From: Corylus avellana
Taxonomy: Eukaryota; Streptophyta; Magnoliopsida; Fagales; Betulaceae
Length of the DNA stretch: 64,000 nucleotides
Direction: 5' to 3'
NCBI RefSeq assembly: GCF_901000735.1
Contig: NC_081543.1
Coordinates: 32,014,771-32,078,770 of the forward strand
Shown here: in pieces, positions 13,686-23,401 of the stretch
Numbering within the stretch: the stretch's first letter is position 1
How the letters are laid out: every line of letters starts with the position of its first letter
Translations under genes and position numbers: made by a program
Notes under the pieces: generated by a model
Told to the model about the DNA's origin: nothing
Seen by the model: the letters and a program-made list of their open reading frames with translations, nothing else
Database searches by the model: none

Positions 13686-16600
13686 CCTTTATAGAAATTG
13701 GCTAAAGAAGAATATGTTAAATAGGAAGGCAATAAACAGCATGACTTTTGCTAGGATAAAGTGGCAAGATTATAAAAAATAAAAAAGCACATGTGACCAA
13801 CGCCAATAGGTTGATGAGGATCCATACCAACCCCAATTTAATTGGGAGTGCTTAGTTGAGCTGAGTTAAATTTTATAGAGTTCGGCTAAACTACATGGGA
13901 AATCATCCCAAACAATCTTCAATTTACAAGGCATTTTTCAAGATATAAAGCCTGATACCATGAAAATATCATCTTAATTATCTCAATAATGATTCACATC
14001 AATACATTTGCAATTGTGTAACTCAATTACTCGCCATCTATGGGACTTACAGACCAGGATTTCAAAGTTATGAAGCAGGGACTAGAAGGGAAACTACAAG
14101 AATATCGACTTGAAAAGGTGCCAACAATGCTGAATGCACTCAACCAAATGTACATGGAAAATACAGAGTTCTCTCCAATAAGCATTGCTCATGTAACACC
14201 GTAATTTTTTCCTTTTTGTGCTAATTAAAGTCCAACACAGTTCAGGCTGCCAAAAGCTGCCAAACCCAGCTTTGGCCATGTGCAGACTACCAGATAGTAC
14301 AAACCACTATATTATTTATTCCAAAAATTACAGAGAAATAATATTTACCTTATAAATTGCCTCAACAACTTTATAGTACAAACCAGTTTTAGCCCACCCT
14401 CCTGTGAAGAGCACTCCATTGACCAGATTTAGCTTCTGCAATGCAGCCGTACGTATTTAGCATCACATCAAATCATTGGAAAGAAAAGATATAAGTACTA
14501 AAATAAGTAACTTCAACATCATTCATGTTTCTAAGTAAAGTAGATGATAGTGTGATGACACAGCTTGGCTTCCTCAAAGAGAAATCAAGCCACGTCAGTA
14601 TCCTTTCTTACCAATAGGTGGCAGTAATTGCACCTAAAAAACCTAGCCGACCTTGTGTGTGTGGAAAGAGAACTAGCCGACTTTTGGATTTTTTTTTTCT
14701 TTTCTTTTTTTGGGTAGACCTAGGTTTTGTTCAGCCAACTTTTAGCATATAGATAGCCTTAGTGTTAGAGATGGTGACTCATATTCTGAATAAGGAAGTA
14801 ACACCAGTCTCTAGTACAAAGGCCTCACGGGGGGTGAGTGGAGTGTAAGCGAAACTAAGGTTATATTGAGAATTTCAATGTATCGAGCTAGGATTTAACT
14901 GACGACAATATATATGTATTGAAACCCTATTTTTTGTTGACATTGTAAAACGCTCATTCCTGTGAACGTAGGCACACTTCCGAACCACATAAATTCTCCT
15001 TGTACTACTTTTTCTCCCTTCTTCTCTTTACTTTTCACTAAATTGCATCATCTCAACAATCTTCAACAATTAGTTTGCTTTGATGCACATAAGATTCGAG
15101 AGAACCCTGGAGTCGTCGCTCAAGAATAAGCCTCTCATTTTTGCAGCGCAACGCCGTGTCAAGAAGACTAGAGAAATATTTCTCTTTTGTAAGAGATTCT
15201 CCATTTTAAAAATGTGAGATTTTGGGTTGTTGGGGAGAGAAACACCAAGGGAGTCAAACAATTGTAAGTTAATACATAGTTGAACACCACTCTAGCCCAA
15301 AAGCCTAAGCTAATGGGCTTAGGTCTACTTAGGTATATTAAGTACTATTTTTCTTGATGCTTTATCAATGTGGGACACAAACCTCGCAAGTGCATGCACA
15401 ACATGGGTGTATTACGGATTTGGATTGAGTATTTTTTTTACAATTATTTTGTATTCCATCTTTGGTTAGTAGGATTCTTCTTGACCATTTCTATTCGTGG
15501 ACGTATCTCAAATTAAGAGAACCGTGTAAAATCATACATTCTCACAAGTAATTGTTTTGCATTATTTATGGTGACAATAATTGATGTAGATCAAGGGACC
15601 TAAAGGGAGGTCTCTGGAAATTGCGTCCGGACACGAGTCCAACCTGTCTGGACACGCCATCAAATAAGGAGTTTCTAGAAATCGCGTCCGGACATGGTGG
15701 CCGGCCTTCCGGACGCCTCTATGTTAATTTATGCACGTTTTAAGTGCTTGGCCTGACAAGGATATGTCCCGTCCGAACGGGCCTTGTAGAATTACAATTT
15801 CAACTCTATTTCATATTATTATTAGGTTTAGGGTTTGAGGGCCTATAAATAAATTTTTTATAGACCCTAGAACAAAGTTGTTGTTTATGATTTAGTTTGT
15901 TTAATAAGAATTACTCAGAGTTGAGTTTCTTCTTGGTTTTTCTTCAAAACCTAGAGAGTATCTAGTGTTTCAGAGAAGATTTCTTCGATCACTTGATATA
16001 ATCAAGATCTAGAAATATCTATTTGTTCTTTATTGTTGTTATTTGCTGCAACCCACTAAGTCATGTAATGCAAGTACAATTCTAAAGGGCAATGATATTC
16101 AAGACTATTGGAAAATGTATCACGAAAATCAGAATGTTTGATGTGTTTTTTAGGACACTGCTAATGTTAAATATGGTACAGATCTTAGGAAAAATATGAT
16201 ATCGTTAAGTTCATTGGATTCATTGGATTATAGTTACTTGACTAGAGATGATATTATTAAAATAACGAAAGATACCTCAGGGGAAATGAAAGACTAAAAA
16301 TTTGACAATTTATATAAGCTATTTGGGAACACATTTACAGGTGGAATTGCAATATCTACTCTATTAAAATTATGGCATTTTAAGACATGGGAAAGCATGT
16401 TTGAGTTTCAAATGTGAAATTTGTTGAAAGGTGCAAAATCATGCAAACTAAGTTTCCGCAAGTACTCAACGTAGGGTCAATATCAAGATGGCATTTTAGG
16501 GTGGCTTTGCCTACCCTAAGAGTGATTCAACCACCCCTTTTTTTCTTTTCTTTCCTTTAGTTTTTTTTATTTTTTATTATCTTTTACTTGGAGGACATTT

Positions 16601-17792
16601 TTGCTATTTCAGGTAAAAAAAGATTTAACGCCCTCAACTAAGTGAATGGGATTTTTCCATTTAAATGATAGTTGAAGGAGGTTAAGTAAGATAAGCGGCA
16701 GTTCTGAAGGGTAAGCGAGAATGAGGTATTAGTTCATGGATTAAGTGTAATTTCAACAATGATTTGATAATGACCTCAAACTCATAGTAGCAAATTGATA
16801 TTTTCCCATTATACAACCATCATTGAGCTTGGGATCTCAAATCCCCACCTCGACACACTTCCCAATATCATAATACTTATAATCAAAATAAAGAAGGCAC
16901 CTCACGGCTGTCCAAGCTTCTCTCTCCCAATCAGCACAATTGTGTAAGCAATTCATCAGTGATCAGTCATATATCCTTGCTCCTAAAACTCAATTTCAAA
17001 AAAGAGGTCATCTACCTACATCCACGCAATTTCTTTGTTCATTTCTTCCTGTTTTTACACGCCCAATTTTAACCATGCTTGCCATCTCTCTCTCATCCTA
17101 AAATATAACTATGGAAAAAAAAAAAGCGGTAGCAATCAAGTTCTACTGAAAATATAGCACAGGAACACAAACGAAATCACCAAATTTTCACCTATACATA
17201 CGTATGATTCGATATTGCACTTTAATTGCAAGGCACTACAAGTTATCCAAAACCTCGCAAGTTGCTTCAGCTATCTCAGTAAATTTCGAGAGAGAAAACA
17301 AAGATTCAACTGGAAAATGTTGGTTACCTCGAAAAGAATCTCGGGAGGCTCGTTATAGATAAGAGGAATGACTCGAGCACCGGCCGATTCAACGAATTTC
17401 ACATACGAAGCCGCAATATAGGAAGCGTTGGTGGCATTACTGAGGCGTCCGGAGGCGCCGTCGCCGGGGTGGCTGAGGATCCCGATCACCGGGCGGTAGT
17501 TGAGCTTTGGGTTGGGCGCGGCGCACCTGGACGAGTCGGGGTCGAGTTGACTCGGGAGAAGAATCGTGGACTGGGCCTTGGCGACACTAAGCTCCTTGGA
17601 GTAGGAAATGAGCAGAGGGACCCAGAGATAGTTCCAGATATCGGAGAAGCGGGAAGGGGAGGCCGAGGACGAAGAGGCGTGCGTGGAAACGGCGTCGTTC
17701 GGCATGTCGGAGGCGGGCGAGGAGGAAGATGAGGGGGGAGAGGAGCGGGAAACGGCGTCGTTTGACATGGTTTGGAGTTGGAATTGGTCCAT
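5153..17792 (-). CDS. GGH: Gamma-glutamyl hydrolase (folate polyglutamate hydrolase), 3' partial
   Basis: GGH removes gamma-linked glutamates from folate polyglutamates, in plants mainly in the vacuole. Four exons are recognisable: 17328-17792, 14349-14435, 5811-5900 and 5153-5247. All have GT/AG borders and the reading frame joins across each junction. Exon 1 carries [15 protein letters not shown], exon 2 [10 protein letters not shown], exon 3 [10 protein letters not shown] with the nucleophilic Cys of the class-I glutamine-amidotransferase-like fold, and exon 4 [17 protein letters not shown]. The catalytic-His exons are not in the window, so the 3' end lies left of position 1. Introns are about 2.9, 8.4 and 0.56 kb. 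Exons 1-2 recur at 42195 and 39231. The start is the first in-frame ATG, which gives a Ser-rich extension before a hydrophobic stretch near residues 52-62. Confidence 0.88.
5811..5900 (-). CDS. GGH: GGH exon 3 with the catalytic cysteine
   Basis: This 90-bp exon is in phase 0 at both ends and encodes [20 protein letters not shown] continuing [10 protein letters not shown]. The Cys of AICLGFE sits at the nucleophile-elbow position of the family. The acceptor is GATGCAG and the donor is AAG before GTAGCC. It lies only in the unduplicated part of the window. Confidence 0.9.
6555..7180 (-). pseudogene. LINE 3' fragment (ORF2 C-terminus and tail)
   Basis: The T-run plus GATGAATAATAATTTATTAA at 6559-6590 is the 3' tip of a minus-strand LINE. 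Upstream (6728-6943) the frame reads [17 protein letters not shown] and [14 protein letters not shown], the zinc-binding C-terminal region of plant LINE ORF2. Stops and frameshifts show it is dead. It abuts the TRIM at 7184. Confidence 0.7.
7184..7704 (-). mobile_element. TRIM element, minus orientation
   Basis: Two similar LTRs (7184-7404 and 7500-7704) flank only about 95 bp of internal sequence. Reading the minus strand, the 5' LTR ends in TGTTACA, followed after two bases by TGGTATCAAAGCC. This is a primer-binding site complementary to initiator Met-tRNA. There is no coding capacity. The same family occurs at 31595-31804 and complete at 61462-61949. The T-rich end of the 3' LTR has diverged. 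Confidence 0.75.
8106..8151 (-). mobile_element. 46-bp LINE 3'-tip micro-insertion
   Basis: A 21-bp target duplication beginning TCCAATTCTCAGTCC (8085-8105 and 8152-8172) flanks a 46-bp insert. The insert is a T-run, then GATAAGTAATAATGAT and GCGCAGAGGGGCGCA. The insert matches the extreme 3' end of the LINE at 35511 (T-run, GATAAGTAAT, GCGCAGAGGGGCGCA). It is a target-primed insertion truncated to almost nothing. Confidence 0.85.
8152..10798 (-). pseudogene. LINE ORF2 remnant with reverse-transcriptase domain
   Basis: On the minus strand, in order from 10789 down: a linker region ([17 protein letters not shown]), [19 protein letters not shown], the RT motif [20 protein letters not shown] (9487-9753), then [20 protein letters not shown] (9072-9299), and an RT-thumb region down to about 8170. 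Stops and frameshifts separate the blocks. The endonuclease and the 3' zinc-binding end are missing. A hAT MITE at 9898-10315 interrupts it. It lies in GGH intron 2. Confidence 0.8.
9898..10315. mobile_element. 418-bp non-autonomous hAT element with GTCGGT repeats
   Basis: A perfect 8-bp target duplication, GATTGTAT, flanks the element (9890-9897 and 10316-10323). The terminal inverted repeat is TAGGGCTGAGC. Inside are many copies of GTCGGTAAAGTCGGT-like units, denser toward the ends. Removing it rejoins the LINE around it. The small ORFs here are translations of the repeats. Confidence 0.9.
10817..10832 (-). mobile_element. 16-bp LINE 3'-tip micro-insertion
   Basis: The 18-bp sequence AGTTACCAGTTTTACATT occurs at 10799-10816 and again at 10833-10850. 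Between the copies are only 16 bases: a T-run plus GATAAGT, the last bases of the LINE family seen at 8106 and 35511. This is the signature of target-primed reverse transcription that stopped almost at once. Confidence 0.8.
10851..11487. other. GGH intron 2, no recognised feature
   Basis: AT-rich intron sequence. No gene, repeat family or RNA gene was recognised. ORFs here are short and show no motif. Confidence 0.5.
11488..12343. mobile_element. Palindromic Cassandra-related TRIM bounded by two inverted LTRs
   Basis: The 5-bp duplication GGTAT flanks the whole unit (11483-11487 and 12344-12348). From left to right it holds: an LTR on the minus strand (11488-11649), an internal region with a reversed primer-binding site near 11730-11743, an LTR end fragment (11747-11808), a Cassandra LTR with a 5S rRNA-like segment on the minus strand (about 11815-12031), an LTR end fragment on plus, a plus-strand primer-binding site (TGATATCAGAGCC, about 12088), internal sequence, and a 162-bp plus-strand LTR (12182-12343). 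The outer arms are inverted repeats of about 310 bp. The outer LTRs lack the 5S segment. Confidence 0.75.
13652..13686. repeat. Poly(T) tract
   Basis: A T homopolymer in GGH intron 2. The matching tract in block B (38521-38567) is longer, as expected for a fast-changing homopolymer. Confidence 0.8.
14040..14204 (+). CDS. Unrecognised 54-codon ORF in GGH intron 2
   Basis: ATG to TAA encodes [20 protein letters not shown] and continues with an amphipathic, charged peptide ending SIAHVTP. Its composition looks protein-like and block B (38922-39086) carries it unchanged, though allelic copies would share any sequence. It lies opposite GGH and may be an exon remnant of another gene. No family is recognised. 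Confidence 0.25.
   Translation: MGLTDQDFKVMKQGLEGKLQEYRLEKVPTMLNALNQMYMENTEFSPISIAHVTP
14349..14435 (-). CDS. GGH: GGH exon 2
   Basis: This 87-bp exon, phase 0, encodes [20 protein letters not shown] then [14 protein letters not shown] is the conserved family motif after the first strand of the glutaminase-like domain. The acceptor is TTGCAG and the donor is AAG before GTAAAT. Exon 1 ends ILFE, and the ILFE-KLNL join matches the family. Confidence 0.9.
14436..17327 (-). other. GGH intron 1, with a possible old LTR at 15590-16070
   Basis: The intron is about 2.9 kb. Around 15590-16070 are repeated GTCCGGAC-type motifs followed by GCCTATAAATAAA and then TTCTTCAAAACCTAGAG, which looks like an LTR promoter and leader. 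No paired LTR, primer-binding site or coding region was found, so the LTR label is tentative. Nothing else was recognised. Confidence 0.4.
17328..17792 (-). CDS. GGH: GGH exon 1
   Basis: Exon 1 gives 155 residues from the first in-frame ATG. Residues 1-50 are Ser/Pro-rich with a repeated NDAVS motif. Then comes [12 protein letters not shown], a hydrophobic signal-like stretch, then STILLPSQ, then the catalytic-domain start [15 protein letters not shown]. Related GGHs usually begin with Met directly before the hydrophobic stretch, and here that position is Ile (ATC). Upstream in-frame ATGs must then be used. The donor is GAG before GTAACC. Confidence 0.85.
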
Positions 17793-18484
17793 GAAGCAGG
17801 TGAAGGAAAGAGAGAGGTTGGGTGACGTGGAGGGTACATTAGGTATAGACGTCGATGGAGACTGGAGAGCGACATGTGCGATGGTCACGAGGGCCAAGGG
17901 GTGGTGGGTAGGTGGGTTGCGTAATGGCGGCGAAGCTTTTGTGGTGAGGAATCAAAAGGAACTTCGAACCTGCAATTGGTGACTAGGATTTTGAACTTTT
18001 TATGTGTAGTAGGTCCCATGTGTGACGTGTCCGACATCCACGTCCTCACGCATGATTCATATGCATGAATATTTTGTTGAGAAATGATTAAAAATCCGAG
18101 GAATGCTACAATGCATTCTAGCAACTATCTACTCACCATCTATTCACTTGCATTTTAATATTTTAAAAAAATAAAATAAAAAAGGATAAAGAGAGAAGAG
18201 ATGGTGGATAGAATGCTAAAAAAAAACATTTTCCTCAAAATCCTATATGCTGCCATAAACATTCAACGTGGCATCTTGCCACATAATTTTTTTTTTTATT
18301 ATTGTCTTTTTTTCACTCTAATTTCAAAATGAACAAAAGAAAGCAAAATTTTAAAAATGAAAAGATGCCTTTCTCTCTTCTCTGTTGGTTCACGTTCAAA
18401 ATTGTCGCTTGATGCCTTTCTCCCTTTCAAATGCTCTCTCTCTCCTTCCCTCCCTCGCTGTCAGATGCTCTCTCTCCCTCCCTC

Positions 18485-19185
18485 NNNNNNNNNNNNNNNN
18501 NNNNNNNNNNNNNNNNNNNNNNNNNNNNNNNNNNNNNNNNNNNNNNNNNNNNNNNNNNNNNNNNNNNNNNNNNNNNNNNNNNNNNNNNNNNNNNNNNNNN
18601 NNNNNNNNNNNNNNNNNNNNNNNNNNNNNNNNNNNNNNNNNNNNNNNNNNNNNNNNNNNNNNNNNNNNNNNNNNNNNNNNNNNNNNNNNNNNNNNNNNNN
18701 NNNNNNNNNNNNNNNNNNNNNNNNNNNNNNNNNNNNNNNNNNNNNNNNNNNNNNNNNNNNNNNNNNNNNNNNNNNNNNNNNNNNNNNNNNNNNNNNNNNN
18801 NNNNNNNNNNNNNNNNNNNNNNNNNNNNNNNNNNNNNNNNNNNNNNNNNNNNNNNNNNNNNNNNNNNNNNNNNNNNNNNNNNNNNNNNNNNNNNNNNNNN
18901 NNNNNNNNNNNNNNNNNNNNNNNNNNNNNNNNNNNNNNNNNNNNNNNNNNNNNNNNNNNNNNNNNNNNNNNNNNNNNNNNNNNNNNNNNNNNNNNNNNNN
19001 NNNNNNNNNNNNNNNNNNNNNNNNNNNNNNNNNNNNNNNNNNNNNNNNNNNNNNNNNNNNNNNNNNNNNNNNNNNNNNNNNNNNNNNNNNNNNNNNNNNN
19101 NNNNNNNNNNNNNNNNNNNNNNNNNNNNNNNNNNNNNNNNNNNNNNNNNNNNNNNNNNNNNNNNNNNNNNNNNNNNNNNNNNNNN
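18485..19185. other. Assembly gap (701 N)
   Basis: Run of N. The matching part of block B is about 44776-45680. Confidence 1.
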
Positions 19186-19487
19186 CATTCTTTTATATTG
19201 GCAAATGATTCAGGAAATTCTTTAACAAAGGCTAAGGACTTGCTCTATAAAGAAAGGCTAGGGACTTGCATTCTTTTACTTATCAAAGAATAAAAAATTT
19301 ACTTGTCAAAAAAAACCTGAAATTCTCAAACGTTTATTGTAGAACATAACAATTGGCAAATCAAAACTGCAAAAAATAAAAAATAAAAAATCTACACCTG
19401 ATAGAACAAATGAACCAACAATAAATACATAAGCCAAAATTAATGGGCATTATCAAAATATCTAAAAATTCACAGTTACATGGAAAC

Positions 19488-19744
19488 NNNNNNNNNNNNN
19501 NNNNNNNNNNNNNNNNNNNNNNNNNNNNNNNNNNNNNNNNNNNNNNNNNNNNNNNNNNNNNNNNNNNNNNNNNNNNNNNNNNNNNNNNNNNNNNNNNNNN
19601 NNNNNNNNNNNNNNNNNNNNNNNNNNNNNNNNNNNNNNNNNNNNNNNNNNNNNNNNNNNNNNNNNNNNNNNNNNNNNNNNNNNNNNNNNNNNNNNNNNNN
19701 NNNNNNNNNNNNNNNNNNNNNNNNNNNNNNNNNNNNNNNNNNNN
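19488..19744. other. Assembly gap (257 N)
   Basis: Run of N that cuts the last captured VARICOSE exon of block A. Block B has this stretch at about 45978-46259. Confidence 1.
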
Positions 19745-19895
19745 TTGGGATTATGGCATTAGCAACGTCTATCATCCAACTAATTTTTTGTGGTATGTTG
19801 TTATTGGTACCATATGTTAGATGATGCAAAAGGTAAAGTAATACTACTTGGCTCAAAGGAAGAGGATCTATAGATAAGATACACCGTAGATCAAC
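19745..19895 (-). pseudogene. VCS: Captured VARICOSE/EDC4 terminal exon (partial at gap)
   Basis: After a T-rich acceptor, the frame reads VDLRCILSIDPLPLSQVVLL, then LTYGTNNNIPQKISWMIDVA, up to the N gap. This is the C-terminal helical region of the plant decapping scaffold VARICOSE (EDC4), which normally reads like VDLQGILS-PLPLSQGVLL. It is on the same strand as the MULE transposase, downstream of it. The complete version is at 46094-46408 in block B. Confidence 0.75.
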
Positions 19896-19988
19896 CTTTA
19901 AAAAAAAAAAAAAAAAAAAAATCAATAAGAAATGGTTGAAGCGAGTATAATTCAATAAGAAGCATATCATAATAATAAATTTTTAAGC

Positions 19989-20102
19989 CTAAGAGCATAA
20001 TGAGTATGCAATAGGCATATCACTTATTTGTAAGGCTACAGTGAAAGCTTCATCATATTTGTGTTGGCTGACTAATTTTGAGAGTTCATTCGTTGGATCC
20101 AC
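19989..20102 (-). pseudogene. VCS: Captured VARICOSE/EDC4 penultimate exon, second repeat
   Basis: This 114-bp exon encodes [20 protein letters not shown], then ALQISDMPIAYSLCS. It matches the [33 protein letters not shown] region of VARICOSE. It starts right after an AG acceptor. Its donor has changed from GT to GC (TAG before GCTTAA) and the last codon is a stop, unlike the sister copy at 20709. Confidence 0.75.
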
Positions 20103-20234
20103 CTAACGCACACATGAACAAATTTAAATTACTGCAAAAAAAATCAAAATCATAATTAAACATAGGTAAAGCAATGATTGATGTTCAAGTAAAATGAAAG
20201 AAATTATGAACCTTCTTTTTTTTTTGTCCTTTCT

Positions 20235-20336
20235 NNNNNNNNNNNNNNNNNNNNNNNNNNNNNNNNNNNNNNNNNNNNNNNNNNNNNNNNNNNNNNNNNN
20301 NNNNNNNNNNNNNNNNNNNNNNNNNNNNNNNNNNNN
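20235..20336. other. Assembly gap (102 N)
   Basis: Run of N inside the duplicated FRS tail. Confidence 1.
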
Positions 20337-20708
20337 TATAGCAGATATCCTTCTTAGTGATTGTGGTCTCCCTAAACGTTTAACCTTAACAGGAAAAAAC
20401 ACATTTTTAGACTTTTAGGCACGATATTTCTCATTTAACATATCAATATCTTTCATCACATCCATCGAATATTCCATGCTTTCTAATGTAAGAGATGCTA
20501 ATTCTTCGAATTTCTTGAACATTCTGTCATATGTTTGGCCACTAGAGTTACTCACAAACGCATTACAACTACTCTTCATCAAAGTATATTTTCGTTTTAT
20601 ATCCTTCCTCCATCTGTCAACCTAAAAAAAAAAAAAAAACATCAATAAGAAATGGTTGAAGTGAGTATACTTCAATAAGAAACATATCATAATGATAAAT
20701 TTGTAAAC

Positions 20709-20822
20709 CTGAGAGCATAATGAGTATGCAATAGACACATCACTTATTTGAAAGGCTGTAGTGAAAGCTTCATCATATTTGTGTTGGTTGCCTAATTTTG
20801 AAAGTTCATTCGTTGGATCCAC
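20709..20822 (-). pseudogene. VCS: Captured VARICOSE/EDC4 penultimate exon, first repeat
   Basis: A second 114-bp copy of the exon encoding [20 protein letters not shown] and [13 protein letters not shown]. Both splice sites are intact: AG before GTGGATCC, and TCTCAG before GTTTAC. It follows the basic FRS tail, so an mRNA could in principle join transposase-tail and VARICOSE sequence. Confidence 0.75.
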
Positions 20823-20944
20823 CTAACGCACACATGAACAAATTTAAATTACTGGAAAAAAAAAATCAAAATCATAATTAAACACAGGTAAATGAATGAT
20901 TGATTTTCAAGTAAAATGAAAGAAATTATGAACCTTCTTTTTTT

Positions 20945-20964
20945 NNNNNNNNNNNNNNNNNNNN
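20945..20964. other. Assembly gap (20 N)
   Basis: Short run of N beside a T homopolymer. Confidence 1.
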
Positions 20965-21261
20965 CTTTTTTTTTTGTCCTTTCTTTTTGACATTGTTGCA
21001 GCTTGATGACTTCTTCTCTAATTGGGATTTGTTCGCCGCTTTCTTTATAGTAGACACCATCTTACCTTGTGATTTTTTGGACATTTTTTCTATAGCAGGT
21101 ACCCTTCTTAGTGATCGTGGTCTACCTAAACGTTTAACCTTAACAGGAGAAAACACCTTTTCAGACCTTTAGGCACGATATTTCTCATTTAACATATTAA
21201 GATTTTTCATCACATCCATGGAATATTCCACACTTTCTAATGTAAGAGATGCTAATTCTTC

Positions 21262-21906
21262 ACTTAATTTTTTTTTTCCTCCCTAGGGTTTGTTTTTTAT
21301 CACAGGAAGCCCTTCTGGTTTTGATAAAAGACCAAATTCATTCTTCCGTCCATTGATCGTTAGTTGACCTAACGAAACTCCACGTGAACCAATTAGAAGC
21401 TGACATTTGGCATAAGTGGTCACGTCATCAGTGATGACGTGGTTCCTAATTAATTTTTTTAAAAAAAAAAAAATTAAAAAATTATATTTTTTCATTAAAA
21501 AAAAATTTGGGGCAGCCACCCCCTTGGAGCCAAGGGGGTTGCTTTCCTGATAATTGGTTTTGGGGTGAATTTTATTTTAACGCTTTCGAGGGGCCTCGGC
21601 GAAATTGGTTTCGGCCACCCCAATTTTATTTTATTTTTATATGAATTTTTTATTATTATTATTTTTTAATTTAAAAATAAAAAATTTAATTAGGTACCAT
21701 GTCATCACTGATGACGTGGCCACTTATGCCAAATGTCAGCTTTTAATTGGTCCACGTAGAGTTCCATCAGGCCAATTAACAGTCAATGGACGGAATAACG
21801 AATTTGGTCTTTTATCAAAACCAAAAGGACTTCCTGTGATAAAAAATAAATCCTAAGGGGGAAAAAAAATTAAGCGAAACCCCAGGGGATTATTTAGTAT
21901 TTACCC
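21262..21906. mobile_element. Foldback element with ~200-bp inverted arms (block A)
   Basis: The left arm contains CCCTAGGGTTTGTTTTTTAT, the TTTTGATAAAAGACCAAATT segment, and GTCACGTCATCAGTGATGAC. The right arm repeats these in reverse. The middle is AT-rich with GGCAGCCACCCCCTTGG-type hairpins. The right end runs on for about 35 bp (to TATTTACCCC) with no partner on the left, so the left arm is truncated. It splits the FRS coding sequence between ATTCTTC and TTCTTCAAATTTC. Confidence 0.75.
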
Positions 21907-23401
21907 CTTCTTCAAATTTCTTGAACATTCTGTCTTATGTTTAGCCGCTAGAGCTACTCCCAAACGCATCACTACTACTCTTAATCAAAGTATATTTTCG
22001 CTTTATATCATTCCTCCATCTATCAAGAATATATCTTGGTGGCAATATTGCAACTTCCTTTGTCACTAGAACTTAAATAGAATGCTTGCATACGATGCCT
22101 CTAAATTCAAACATAGCACAAGTGCACTTCACTTCAAATTCATCTTCATTGAAGAAAATAATAAATGTTTTGTCGATCATGTGCTTTTTATGAGGTTGAC
22201 AAGTTTCAACCACTTGACAGATATAAATTGCACCTTCACTTTTAAGAAGAGAGTTGTTACAATGAAAATTTATCGTAAACTGTTCGTGAACTTCTTTGAA
22301 CTTTGCATTTGTGTATACATCTTGAAATTGCTTCTCTAAAGACAAATTGGTTGCACATGGAATTGTGCGATTAAAACAATCGAAATTAAAACGCACCTCA
22401 TTCTCAACCATTTTTCTCAAAGCATTATCAAACTAATCAACAAATTCCTTTAATGTGGTTTGTGAATGCATGTAATTATCAAAAAATGCATTCATGCTTT
22501 CACTCTACTGCGTTGTAGTCATTCCCGCCCAAAATGTATCTTTCATATTTGCTGGCACCCAAAAAGTCTGTTCACTATATAATCCATTCAACTATGAGTT
22601 ATTATGAAGCTAATAGCTTTCAATTAAAATTTTACAATTTTCCTCAAATTCATCAATCGTGAAAGAATCATACACACAAGTATTTAAGGCAATTTTAATG
22701 CCATTGCAATGATCATGTGTACCAAACTTTTCAGGAAATTTTCTCATAATGTGTTATAGATAATATCTATATCGAATTCTTGAAAAAACTCTCGTAATGA
22801 CATTTTTCATTGCCCTAGCCTTCAAATTGCACTTGGAGCTCGGTAATTCATACACTTCAACCACGACTCAAATAACCAAACAAATATGTCTGTATCCTCG
22901 TTTGATAGTAGTCCTGCCCCCAAAAAGTCTTGACTAACCATGAATGATTCACTCCTACAAAATGAGCAAATCGCATGTCATACCTATTTGTCAAATAGGT
23001 CGTGTCAAATGTAATGACATCTCCAAAGAATTCATACGCAACCCTACTTCGTGCATCATTCCAAAAAACATTTCGCAACCTACCATCATCATCCATGTCC
23101 ATCACATAATAGAAGCCATCATTCATGTTTTGCATTCTTCTGAAATAATCATAAAGTGCTTGACCACCTCCTTTGCCAAGCCGAAGCTCTCTTGCCTTGG
23201 CAATAAAATTTCGACAACCTCTCTCCCCACAGGGAACATTCTCAAACCCCCCCATTTCAACAACCAATGAGTAAAAATTCTTATTTAAACGTATTTCAGA
23301 TCTATCATTAAGATCAAGCCTTCTTTTTGCAACATCATTAATCTCCTTAAAACACCTTAAAAACTTTGCTTTTCTTGGGCTTACCTCATGGTTATGCAGC
23401 T

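Larger units (their letters stand above)
5901..14348 (-). other. GGH intron 2 (about 8.4 kb, TE-filled)
   Basis: This intron is bounded by the exon 2 donor (AAG before GTAAAT) and the exon 3 acceptor. It contains two LINE remnants, a TRIM, a hAT MITE, two ultra-short LINE tips and a palindromic TRIM, described separately. Position 11507 inside it is where the 24-kb repeated block begins. Confidence 0.8.

Noticed and set aside
17469..17982. Long plus-strand ORFs opposite GGH exon 1 (also 42168-42849)
   Set aside because: They are antisense shadows of a GC-rich exon. Their Arg/Gly-rich translation reflects codon composition and no family matches.
18357..19293. Long ORFs spanning the N gaps
   Set aside because: Most of their length is N. 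There is no coding evidence.
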